Below are positions 44,991 through 56,253 of a stretch of DNA of 64,000 nt, in pieces; position 1 is the stretch's first letter, and every line of letters begins with the position of its first letter. Location of the stretch: NCBI GenBank assembly GCA_023515745.1, contig JALECJ010000007.1, forward strand, positions 1,116,001 through 1,180,000, written 5' to 3'. The notes below the pieces were generated by a model. That model saw nothing but the letters and a program-made list of their open reading frames with translations, ran no database searches and had not been told where the DNA came from. This DNA is from Amoeboaphelidium protococcarum. Taxonomy: Eukaryota > Aphelidiomycota > Aphelidea. Position numbers and translations under genes: made by a program.

Positions 44991-46598
44991 TCACAAATTT
45001 AGTAGATTCTTTGCCTGACGGTAGTGATCAATAGTTAGCTCTGACTCGCCATGAGATAGACACTACAATCTGGACAACTCCATTAACAATTTCAGAGTAT
45101 CCTGATCGACTGCGGTGGATGTAGAAGATTGAGTACTTTCACGGCGCATTTCAACATAATCATTAACAATCTAATCCCCGATTTCTGGTGATACGTTATA
45201 CTTCGAATCTTGGTCTCTGCAACAGTGGATGTAACGACGAAACTGTTCAATCAAACCAACGGTTAATTGAGGCAAATGGGTTGGTTCTTGATTTGGAGCT
45301 TTGATGTACAGAGATGTTGCCAGTATTTGACTCAGAGAAATATTCTTAGTATCAGCAGTATTCTGTTATGGTGGTCGGGATACTTTCGATAGCAATAACA
45401 CGCTCCATTCCAAGTTGACTTATACACCGGATGATACAGCCTTGGAATCAGCATTTGAATACTCCAAAGAACTGTTTTGTAACACGCCCTCAGACAAAGA
45501 TTATAGATTCTTCATACCAACCTCTGATAATTTACCATCATCCAGCAATGTTTCATCCAATATCGCATGGCCAGATGAAGGAAGCATAAGAGGGGATTCA
45601 CTTATACGTCCAAAGCATTCTTATTATTCCATATCATCTGATTGTATATACTTGGGCACAAAGGAATCAGAATTCAAATTAGCCAGCGTTAGAGGAACAT
45701 GGTTCGATACTCCAGTCAGTAGTTGAACAACATTTCTCACCTGGGTACTAAATCCGGCGTTCTGAACGTCATAAATGGTACAAGACACCTGGCCAAGCAC
45801 AGAATCAGCGCGTCTATGATACACCTTACTGATCAACCAGAGTAGAAATAGCTCTGCAGTCTTTCCATCGTTAAGGAACAGACTATTAGTCAATAGGTTT
45901 ATCAGCAGCGATCTAGTCTCCTCAGAGTTGACACGATATAATTAAGGCTTCAGATATTCGCAACCTTTGATCAGCCAACCACCACTTTGAATTGCAGGAG
46001 AATACATGCGCAATGCCAAAACCTCAAGAGTACTACGATTTAGTTCATCTCCATCATCGCAGGGAGAATAGAGAGCAATAACTTCAACGACATTATTCAA
46101 CAGCAGTTACACTTCAGTACTGTAAACCAACAGCTGAAACGTAACTCCATTTTTAACACCGCCATCATCCAGTTTCAACCCACCCAGATCGAGATCAACG
46201 TCGCTGCTCTCAGTCAGAGCGCGTCGTCTCGTCGCGTCAAAGCCTGGACACGGCACAGCCTCAAACGCATTGCACTCGGAAAGTCGCTGAGTTTCAGAGA
46301 GGCAAGGAGAGGCGGCGCCTGACTATAAAGCGGAGAAGCGGTAGTCTGAGCACTTGACTTCTCCATCAGCATTCAAGTAATTTGAGGGATAGTACAGAGG
46401 TGTAAGACCATTGTTGGTTACCATCAGGACACCAGTGACTAGTTGATTCTTCCCCACTAATCCTCTATCGTTCAATGAAGAAATCTTTGTGACTAATTCA
46501 TCTGCAACATTATTCAGCTCACGCAAATCTCCATTCAGACGACTTAATTACTATAGAGGATCTTAAATCCACTCTGATGCAGATTCGCTTAAAGTCAT
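44991..46598 (-). CDS. MCMBP: MCM-binding protein (MCMBP)
   Basis: 535-aa protein that in other eukaryotes binds and unloads the MCM2-7 replicative helicase and helps build new MCM complexes. Family signatures: FQLLVYSTEVQLLLNNVVEVIALYSP, then the central NDGKTAELFLLWLISKVYHRR..LGQVSCTIYDVQN. At the end comes EIGDQIVNDYVEMRRES..LMELSRLQCLSHGESELT. The length fits the family. Intron-free; TAA/TAG are read as Gln in several places. Confidence 0.9.
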
Positions 46599-46877
46599 TT
46601 TTTACTATAAACTGCGATGCTAATTATGCCTAGCAGTAAGTAAAGATGTACGAACGATTGAAACAGTTGTTAAAAGATGCCGAAAACTAAAGGAGGCGCG
46701 TTTTTAAAGCGTAGTTCTGATTTTCGTAAAGCCTCACTTGATATTATGTTGGCTCTATTTAGACCGTAAGTAATCACCAAATAGTAGCCGCTTCTTCTGC
46801 CATCACATTACTGTACACTAAAAAACTAGTCTAGTAAATAAAAGTCTAAAATATATATATAGATATCAAATAATCAA
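46599..46877. other. Short intergenic region
   Basis: A plus-strand start (ATG 46677) followed after ~90 bp by a good 5' splice site GTAAGT and a ..CTAG 3' site ~70 bp later hints at a small spliced plus-strand gene. The second exon cannot be followed. Confidence 0.25.
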
Positions 46878-47156
46878 TCAAACACCTAGATACTTTTATC
46901 CGGCATTTTTCCTACGCCATAAGAGCCTTCGTCCATTACGCGTCATAAGTCTTCGTAGGAATCCATGAGTACGCTTTCTCTTCACAATCGATGGCTAATA
47001 CTCACTACCATACTGTCCTCTGATAAATCTCTTTTACATCATTCCACTTAAACTAGATATTCCAGCAATCGATTATGATCCAGTAGTAGTATTAAAAGAC
47101 ACTCGACTGGTGGTCATAAACGATGATGACATACCACCAAAGATTTATCGCAGCAT
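46878..47156 (-). CDS. Mitochondrial ribosomal protein bL34m
   Basis: 92-aa protein. The N-terminal ~45 residues (MLRQIFGGMSSSFMTTSRVS) form a mitochondrial presequence. The C-terminal ~45 residues are bacterial-type L34: YQPSIVKRKRTHGFLRRL, RNGRR.L..RR..G. L34 is part of the large subunit of bacterial and mitochondrial ribosomes, so the organism has mitochondria with their own translation. Single exon. Confidence 0.9.
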
Positions 47157-47472
47157 ATTTTCAGATTTTATGTAATTAATCTAATTAAACAGTGCTCTAT
47201 CGATATTAATTAAGCAAAACACGAAAATATTATAAGCTTAATAACAATAAACCACCTTAAAATTAGTGTACAATTGAGCGCGTCCAAAAGCTGAGAGGAT
47301 TTAGGTTGCCGGTCAGCTGATCGATCAGAGAATGACGACGACGGGCGATTCAGCCGGGAAAAGAAGAATTTTCTCAGACGATGCGCGGCTGAAACAAAAC
47401 GAGAAAGATCACACGATTGTTTCCTTTTCGTTTCTTCCATCACGCAGTTCCTTTAATATTTTTGTAATAGTA
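47157..47472. other. Divergent promoter region
   Basis: Between the bL34m start and the next plus-strand gene. An in-frame ATG at 47332 would lengthen the downstream protein by 47 residues, but that stretch reads like GC-rich 5' UTR. Confidence 0.4.
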
Positions 47473-48936
47473 ATGGCATTGTTAAAGCATGCAATATCGC
47501 AACGCAACAATATTAGTGATGGCAATGCTTAGTAGCAGATTTAGCCTGATGGTACTCTGATGAATTAGCATTAATAGGTGAATGAAGAAGAGATTTTGAG
47601 GCAGAATCTGGAGGCAGCGTCATTAAATATGGTTGACTCATCGATGGAGTTGATCGATTTGATAACAACGCAGCAGATACACTCTCTACGTAGTCGCAAA
47701 TACAAGAAGAAATTGAGTCCTATGCTCCGGCCTGATTATGTCGATTTTGATGAAATTATGATGGATCGATTGAGCTTGGATCAGCAGGATGATGACGCTT
47801 TCAGTTGGCCGCTCTCTCCATCTGGTGGAATTTAATCATCATCATCGTCATCTAATAAGAAGAAAATACTTAAGAGTCACAATTCGTCAGGTTAAGAATT
47901 CAGCGGTGGTAGAGTCGTTGTAAATGAATGTTTTATATCCATAAAGCCTTATAAGAACTATGTGCAGAAACAGCTATTTGGACAATCTAATCTCACCACG
48001 CCGTCAAAGAATGTTAGATTCGACGGTTATGATAAAGATTCCGCGTCTAATTAATCTTCTTCAATTAATTAGATTTAATCTGGCAACAGAGATCGTGCTG
48101 CCAATAGTAGTAATAATCATAATAATTTGCAGCTTAATACTAGTCCTCAAAAAACTTTTACCAGAATTCCGAAAAAGATCAAGAATAAGATTGATTGTAA
48201 ACTGTGTGCGGATAGTTTAATAATTCAAGATTTGGATAAATTTGATTTTGCGGTTCAATAAGCTCAGAATGGTGAGGTGGTGAGTGTTAAAGAATGCAGT
48301 TGTTGGAAAATGGTTGTTAATGAAGACTCTGACGATGATATGAACGCAGTTGGTGGAAATAATAATAATAATAGTAATAAACACAAAAAGAGCAAGTAAT
48401 CTGCGCTAAAGAAATTCAATTATTTAGTTACAGCATCGAGTCACGTCAAGGATGATGATGTTATTTGGTATGAATTATTCAGCTGGCTGCGACATTATGA
48501 TTTCTCAATTGATAAAGGCCATCTGGATGGAGATTTTCGTAAGATTTGGATCAAGGTTCCATTCGCGTAGAGTAATCACAGCCTGGATGGAGCAGGTAAT
48601 GTTGGTAGAAATAGTGGTCATCAATCTCCTGGTAAATAATAATCTCATGGCAATGATCAACGTGGTAGAACTGAACGTAAAAGATTATTGTCTTGCAGTA
48701 AAGATGGATTTTCATCATCATCGTAAAACGGTGGCGGAGGATCTAAAGATGGCAAGAATCGAAAAAAGAGCCGCTCATCTTCTCGCGGCAAGAGCAAAGA
48801 GAACCAGAAAAGGCGCAATAGCTCTGACGGACGTTCTCATAAAGGCAGTCAACATTCTAGTGCAGATGATCTGTCCAATATGTCATTTCTCGACTTTCTA
48901 AGAATCCACAGTCTCATAGATTATGGATCTTAATGA
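47473..48936 (+). CDS. Uncharacterised low-complexity protein, 487 aa
   Basis: A Gln-rich start is followed by a conserved-looking helical block (~residues 35-110: ..NMVDSSMELIDLITTQQIHSLR..). A Cys-containing middle (CKLC ... ECSCWKMVV, ~235-280) may bind a metal. A segment with WYELFSWLRHYDFSIDKG and IWIKVPF (~330-370) looks folded. The C-terminus is Ser/Lys/Arg/Gly-rich and likely disordered, nuclear-protein-like. No family recognised. An in-frame upstream ATG exists at 47332. Confidence 0.6.
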
Positions 48937-49222
48937 TGGATGACACGTGTCTAATTTATTTAAATAGATGTGTTTTACTTGTTCCTTATTGTAACACTCT
49001 TTTTTAATGATGGGCTATCTACTTTTATGCTACTATATGGCGACTATAATCGATTAACCACAGTCCAACTTAGAACGATCAATTCGACGGTGCGATTACG
49101 CTGTTGCGCTTAAAACACGCGCGTCGCTTTCCCCCTTTAATTACGGTAAAGCGGTAACGATTGTCGGTATCCTAATTTGTATTAGATAACGACATCATCA
49201 TCATCATCATTATACTATCGGA
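48937..49222. other. Intergenic gap
   Basis: Includes a (TCA)n run just before the next gene (~49194-49210). Nothing else seen. Confidence 0.4.
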
Positions 49223-50836
49223 ATGACTTAGAAGATGATGAGCGAACAAGTGGAAAAGTATGTGAATTGCCCGATTCAAGGCCTTATTCCTCTGACTAGA
49301 CTGTAATTGCGGTACATTGACTCTCAGTAATTCTAGCGACTGCGTGAATTAAAGCAACTCGGCACTGCTTCTTACGTGTACCCAGGGGCGACTCACACCA
49401 GATTTGAGCATAGTATTGGAACATCCACAGTAGCACGCGCTATGCTTAAGCATTTGCCCACCGCTTCTTAGTAGCTAGACATTTCCGAGTTTCAATATGA
49501 ATCTGTCATCCTCGCTGGCCTTCTGCACGACATTGGGCATGGACCGTATAGTCACATCTTTGATGGTGCCTTCATACCGCAGTCGAAGCAGCGAAATACT
49601 GGATGGACACACGAGAAGGGAAGTCTGATGATGATCGATTACCTGGTCGACGATAATGGTATAGACATTGACACTGATTAGCTCAAGTTTGTTAAATCCC
49701 TCGTAATGGGAGAGCCAACGTATTCTAATCAAGAGTATGGCTATCTGTACGATATTGTCAGTAATAAGCGCAATGGCGTCGATGTGGACAAATTTGATTA
49801 CCTGAGACGTGATTGCTACTATGTTGGTGAATCTTCAACTTATGATTCCTCTCGGTTGATTATCAACTCCAAGGTATTAGACAATCAGATTGTATGGAAT
49901 AAGAAGGATGATTGGAATTTACATAGATTATTTTAGTCGCGTCTGAACCTGCACCGGAGTGTTTATACCCACAAGACTTGTAAAAGCGTAGAGCTTATGC
50001 TGATTGATGCTCTGTAGATTGCCGATGAAGAACTCGGTATTAGTGATTCTATCCTTCATCCATAGGAGTACACGAACATGACTGATGGAGTTGTGCGGGA
50101 TATTGAGAGGAGTAAATCGGAGAGTTTATAACCGGCCAGGTAAATCTTACGGCGATTGAGAAAGAGACATTTGTACAAGTTTGTAGATGAGCTCCGTCTC
50201 AATCCGGCTAGTGCAGATTTGGTATTCTAAGGGCGCAAGATGGAGGATGTTATATCGGCAGAGAAGATTGTTGAATGTCAGGATTTGAATTAGCCATTCA
50301 GACTGGAGGCTAGTGATGTCGTCGTGTCTTTTGTGCATTTGAACTTTGGTATGAAGGATAAGAATCCGCTGGAGAACATCAGATTTTTTAATAAGTTTAA
50401 TCCGGACGTTTCCTTCAAGATTGATTAAGAGGATTTGTCCTACCTGACTCCTGTTTGCTTCTAGGAACTCACGATATATGTGTTTAGTCGCGATGCCACC
50501 AAAGTACCAGCAGTGCAGATTGCTTTCAGAAGATTCATGGCATCGCTGCAAAGGGATATTCAGATTGAACGTAATGGAAGCAGTACTCTTGGGTCACTTG
50601 ACAGTGACAATCTAAATGCTGCTGCAGCTGCTGGTAGTAACACATTCTATGTCCGCGCTTCTCCTTATTCACCGTCTAAAGTGGACAAGTTAATGACCAA
50701 AGTCCCTGATCAGGAAACATGGAATGCAATGGCAGAGGTAAATGGATGGAGTCCACGCAATTCCTAAATGGGTAGAGGTATATTATCAATGTCTGATGAT
50801 GGTAATAGTTTTACTGATAGATTGCCTCCTCAGTGA
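49223..50836 (+). CDS. SAMHD1-like HD-domain dNTP triphosphohydrolase
   Basis: 537-aa HD-superfamily phosphohydrolase. The first metal ligand is in [11 protein letters not shown], the HD pair in [15 protein letters not shown] (~residue 110) and the distal Asp in [12 protein letters not shown]. This is the order of SAMHD1, which hydrolyses dNTPs and so limits DNA synthesis. No SAM domain precedes the HD core; the protein starts almost at it. After the core comes the SAMHD1-like regulatory region, then a ~90-residue disordered tail. Intron-free; ~15 TAG/TAA codons as Gln. Confidence 0.86.
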
Positions 50837-51003
50837 GACTATTTCATGATGATTGTATTAGTCTCTCTGTCGTGTTAAATCAAATTCCAAGTTTAAATGC
50901 AATAATCGCATCCTCAAATTTGTAAAGTGATAATCAAAGCTTAAAATAAAGTGTTAAAATTTGCACCGTATGTTCAAAATTGTATTTAAAAGCTGCGTTA
51001 ATG

Positions 51004-52626
51004 TCAACGTGGTCCTTCGCCGATAAAATGCTTTAAGATGCGAAATACTAAAGGACTCAGTGTTTCCTTCTCAGTAGCGTAAAACGCCATCAGAATACCA
51101 AAGGCCACGCTGCTCATCACAGTCTAAAATCCTCGGACTTTGAACATCAATCGCCGCTTATACAGCACTCTATACAATGACTCCACTGCTTTGGGAGCGA
51201 CATACATTGCCAGCTCAGATCTGCGACTCTTACTCTCCAACAAAATTGTCATACCGCTCAACACACCAAACAGATAATAAAAGTATCGATGATCTCTCTT
51301 GGGATACAGATAACTCAGTATGTTCCACGGTTAAAACATCTTGTCATGAACACAAACGCTTCCCTGATACAACGAGACCAGGCATGCAAAAAATGCGCTA
51401 GATCTTACCGCAGATAAGACTCCCTTGCTTATGATGTCGCCTGGTCTACACTTTTCAGCAATTATGATTCAAGTAACAGTTTTAGAAGTATATTCTTACG
51501 CTTTAACAAGTGATTTATGCTTCAATAAAAATATGGGAACCAGATTGAGAGGTATATAAACAGCTACAATTTGTTTGAATACATTCACCCACAACGACAG
51601 ATTGTATGGTAGACATAGCTGATTTCTCGTATGGATAACCGCGCAAGAGAGATGATCAATATCAGCTTTCAATTAGTTTTGTACAAAATCCACAGCTACT
51701 TTATTGCTACCATACCTGGACAGGACAAAATCACGCAACTTTTGCACGTCAATACTACCACCTTTCAAATTCTACTCAACCTGCCTCAGAATAAAGTGAG
51801 GTATCTAGGCACTCTGCACCATGAAACCATAGAAATCTTTTGGCAACGTCTGCGGATGCATAACATAGGCATACAGCACTTGAGCAGTACCCAGCGTGAA
51901 AAGCACCACGTCTCCATACGGAAGATTAATGAGACCTCTAGACTTTCCAGCATTGTAGAGACATTACATTGATCTCACCACAGCCTGTTGCCCAAACATC
52001 TTCATCTTTGATTTGGACTCGATCAGTATGGTGAATCCACTCAAAAATCCAGCTATGAATCCATTTAATCTGTTTATTCGCCTTTAAATAGTTACATGAT
52101 CCTCAGACTATTATTATATAAGCAATAGTCGAGACATTAATCGAGAGTTGGAATAGTCTATAATTTACAGTATGGGAAATGCAGTCTTCCAAACAAGTGT
52201 GAATCCGCCCATGAACGCACCGAACCTAAATGACTCCTATTTCCATATAATGGACCATAAGAGGTTCAGTATGGAAGTCTTAGTTGAAGACTACCCTCCA
52301 CGACGACTGAATAGACGCGACAGTAGAGCGATAGCAACATTTATAGCAACTCTAGCGCCATATGCGTGGGCGAACGAACGTAAAGCAGATTAGACGGCTT
52401 TCTTTATTATGGGTGACAGCAGCAATTTGAGCTTTACTTGAAACGGTAGACTTAAACCAGCACCATCACTATCCTGAGAGTATTCAGATTCAAAACCACC
52501 CTCCTTGCTACCGCTCTAAAGAGGCGATGGAGACATAAGGACATCATCCCAGAACTTTTGCGAATTATGAGCATACGTGCCAACTTATAATTATGAAACT
52601 TGATTCCTCATATTATTAGAAGACAT
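51004..52626 (-). CDS. TMEM135-like peroxisomal/mitochondrial membrane protein
   Basis: About 522 aa from ATG 52626, in two exons (52626-51500, 51445-51004; intron of 54 nt, GTAAGA..GTGTAG). Repeated Tim17-like membrane units: SFRFGAFMGGFTLVWKT, GFIAGFLSGFTILIESK, later VRSSAFFACLVSLYQGSVCVHDK and LSGMTILLESKSRRSELAMYV. These are hallmarks of TMEM135 (PMP52), linked to peroxisome and mitochondrial dynamics. The frame stays open upstream without ATG to a TGA near 52815, so a further 5' exon probably exists and the true start is uncertain. The opposite-strand frames (51631-51972, 52172-52441) are shadows. Confidence 0.78.
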
Positions 52627-54077
52627 CGCTTCAAAAACGCTCTGAAGAGATTATATTCTACACCTGGAATCAAGAGATTATTAAGACTGCAATGTCTAGT
52701 AGTACCTCAGCGATAAGATCGCACTGCAAATCCACTCAAACAGTCCACTTAGACGGCAATGAGCCACAGCGAAAGTTCGATCTTGAGTTTTCCTTTCATG
52801 ACGCGCGTTGTTTCAACGATCTCTTGATACTCGGTTTACAAAGGTACTGAGGTCTCCATGTGAGATTACTTGAGGGTTGTATTCTACTTTTAACTCTTCC
52901 AAGCATCAACCTCAGTGCTCAACTACAGTATGCAAAATATAATGTATACATTACATTGTAAATTGTGAAAAGTATAGTAATATTTGATGTTACTTGGTGC
53001 CGATTGGGACATTCTCAATGATTTTCTCAAATAATAAACTAAGGATTAGGAGACGCGTTTTAGATCTAGAACCTGTCAATTTCAATAGTGTGTTCATTCA
53101 CTCAATATATGATGTGAATGTTCTTCATGATATACAGGTCCATATAAATGTGATGTTTCCTTCGGCAAATGAGATTGGCTAGGTGGCCATCCTGTTGTGA
53201 CGTGGCATTGACGTGTTGTTGTTAACGTTTGAGTCATATCTGATACAAATACGCGCATAACGCGCATTTCATTTCTCTTTTTATAAACGTAAAGAACGTG
53301 ATAAATCATGCTAATATCGTGAATAATTGAGTGAAAACAATAATATTGCTTCTACATCGTCTATCACATTGCATAACTACCGCTGCAATCTATCCGAAAA
53401 GGGGAACAAGGCGCCACCTTGGATATGATTGAAAAAGGCAAGATCATTCGCGCAGTTGAGTAGATCTACGCGTACATGACGCTTAATCGTCATCGTTACG
53501 GCGTTTTGACTACATTTAATGAAACTGTTTTTTGCGGAAGCTTGAAGACCCAGAGAAAGAGGGATGTTCGGTGCTAGAGATTTCACCTGCGGTGGCATGC
53601 TCTCATCGCAATCCCTACACTTTGGTGGCCGCATGGCTTTGGGTATTGGCCTAAATTGAAGGCCACCCCAGCTAATGGATGTATGCGTCACCCCATAGCG
53701 GTAATGTGGTCAGTCCTGTTATCTGTCGAAGAATGTTAATAGGTAGCTAAAGGTGTGATCCTGACTCAATGAGTAGGAGTACATATTTGACTCAAATACA
53801 TAATTTAAGTGATGCTGAAACTAAATAAAATAGTTAGTTGATGTTTCGCCAAACTTTTACTTTTATTTGAACTCTTACTGTTAATAGAAAATTTGTTTTA
53901 GCTACCGCAGTTCTGATACAATGTCTACATATGCTAACACCAATGTCACTTCAACGAACCAATAAGAATAAGATCAATCAGAATTAAACGGTAGTATACA
54001 TTAGTATTTAGTCTCTCATGTAATACAAATTAAATAGCGAACCTCAGACAAGATCACAGCCACATTAGAACTATAAA
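52627..54077. other. Gene-poor stretch with weak ORFs
   Basis: 1.45 kb. The right part of 52627-52815 may hold the missing TMEM135 5' exon. A 60-codon plus frame starts near 53018. A minus frame from ~53634 to TGA 53269 (about 120 codons, CRDC near its start) is open, but neither has a family. Nothing else recognised. Confidence 0.35.
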
Positions 54078-55769
54078 TCAGTCAAAGAACTGCTTCCAAG
54101 AGTTTGACTAACGAATCATATCGCGAGACACGTACAACTTTGGACGTCCATTGCGCAATTCCACCAGCGCAACATGTTTTCCATCCTACTGATGATCTTT
54201 AAAGCGCAAAACATCATTTCCAGACTGATCCAATACATTAACGTAGTCATGCTTCATTGGAATCAGAATATCGCGGTTCAATTAAAAGCCATTGCCGCCG
54301 TTAGTAACACAGAGTATAACACCATTTCTCTGCAAGACATGGAAATCATCGTTAGTCCACAAATGCTAATGCATAGACTAGAAGAAGCTCTTGCCGGCAA
54401 TCTTTCTAGCCAGATTAATTCTCTTAAAGAACTGTCCTAACTGAGGTTGCTTGCGATGATAGATATCAGGCCACATGGACTCCCTATTCTTTGGATCATC
54501 ACCGCCATTGTACAAATACTCAGTACCTTGATACACTATAGGAATACCGGCACAGATCATCATATACGCAAGAGCATTCTAGATAGAAGCCTCATCATTG
54601 GTGGTATGCATGAATCTAGCGAAATCATGATTGTCGATGAAACTGCCTAGTACACTAACATCTTTGAAGCTACTGCTCAACTGATTCCAGCGAGTTTCCA
54701 AAGCCCACATTGATTAACGCTTCTAGAACACGTCCAGCAAGGTGAAATACAGTGGAAAGTTGAGAAGAGAGTGCAAGTATTGCTGATACGGACCAACGTA
54801 TGCAGGATCTCCATGTAACACTTCACCGAAAGAGAAGACGCCAGAGCTGCGCACGAAGTCAGGCCAAAACTCTTTTCTGACGTGCTTAACAGTATCAATA
54901 CGGATTCCGTCAAAGTCATACTCCTTCACAATCCACTTGATCCATCTGCTCAGTTCCTAAGCAACCTGTGGATTCTCAGTATTCAAATCTGGCAAACTAG
55001 ACTCGGCAGATCCAATTCTACAGTTCTCCACTTCTGCCTGATTGTCATAATTCTTAATCAGACAAAAGTCGTGGTACTGAGAAGAGCTATTAAACGGATT
55101 AATCTCATTGAAACCAACCCGGCCACCAACATGATTAGCCACAACATCCAGCATGACCCAGATATCGCGGTTATGACACTCCTTCACCAATCTCTTCAAG
55201 TCTTTCGCCGTACCAAAATGGCGATTCAAAGAGTAGAAATCTTGAGCGTAATAACCATGATATCCTCCAGCGGTATCTACACGTCCAGACAAGTCAAAAT
55301 ATTGTATCAATAATAAGATTAATAATACTTACTCTTCACAATAGGAGAGATCCAAATGGCATTGAAGCCCATAGCCTCAATGTGATCCAGATTCTTCCTC
55401 AAACCATCAAAAGTACCACCGCAGTACTCCATCAGATTGTGACATCTAGAATCAGACTGATGAGTTGGAGCGAATCTACAAACTTCAATATGTTGCCGTT
55501 ACAGGGTTGCAAGAGATGATAACACCAATAAATAACTACAGAACTCACCTGTCAGTCAAAACTTGATAAATAGAACGAGAACGCCAATCTTTACCTCCAG
55601 TAGGAAAGTCAAGATTGATGTTGCCATCAGGCTACAAGGACTTGGCAATACCATCGCTAGACACCACATCCAATGCATGATGATCAGAGAACGCATGTTA
55701 AACCTGTTCAGCCAGAGACAACTGACAGAGTAGTTGAAGAACCAAAACTTTACCAAAATACTAAACCAT
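54078..55769 (-). CDS. Secreted alpha-amylase, GH13 (TAKA-amylase-like)
   Basis: 520-aa endo-1,4-alpha-glucanase in three exons (55769-55549, 55475-55333, 55276-54078; introns of 73 and 56 nt ending TTGTAG and GTGTAG). It has a signal peptide (MVQYFGKVLVLQLLCQLSLA). The catalytic barrel has SIYQVLTDRFA, the calcium-site VVANHVGG, the nucleophile Asp in FDGIRIDTVKHV, the acid Glu in FSFGEVLHGDPAYVGP and the third Asp in SFIDNHDFARF. The YCGGTFDGL start and IRIDTVKHV..FWPDF segments resemble fungal TAKA-amylase. It cleaves starch or glycogen outside the cell. No starch-binding domain is visible. Confidence 0.93.
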
Positions 55770-56253
55770 TACGAACAGACAATCAAGATGAGCAATAATG
55801 TACCACTTGAATAAAATAGGAATCAGAAGATAAGTAGAAATGGATAAGATCTTCGCCAGATGATGATCGCGATCAGAGTAGTCGAGTGGGGGTGAGCAAT
55901 CCGTGTATGACTACAGCAAGGGAGGCGTGAAATTCAAAGTAGATGGATGACTAACACTTGCCTACCTTATTGACTAAGTAAGGGTAGATGGCGTCGATAA
56001 AGATGAGGTCGTTAGTGTATGAGAAAGTGTGAATATGCAAGAGGGGTATTTTCACACGGTCTAGAACGTCACGTGTGTGTTTTATCGAGGCTTTATCATC
56101 GTTTTACCTGAACGCGCTCTGTCTGAAACGGGAAAGTCTCCCCCTGCCCCTTTCGAGTATAGTATGTCTATTGACTGGCTAAAGAAGAGATACAGTAAAA
56201 TAGGCGTCTACTTAAAGGTGGAATCTTTAAGTGTAATCTCTATATATAATCAG
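55770..56253. other. Intergenic gap
   Basis: Promoter side of the amylase and 3' side of the transporter gene. Plus frames here (e.g. 56077-56343) lack support. Confidence 0.4.

Noticed and set aside
51631-51972. 113-codon plus-strand frame
   Set aside because: Antisense to the TMEM135-like coding exon on the minus strand.
52172-52441. 89-codon plus-strand frame
   Set aside because: Antisense to the N-terminal TMEM135-like region, which shows the membrane-protein pattern on minus.
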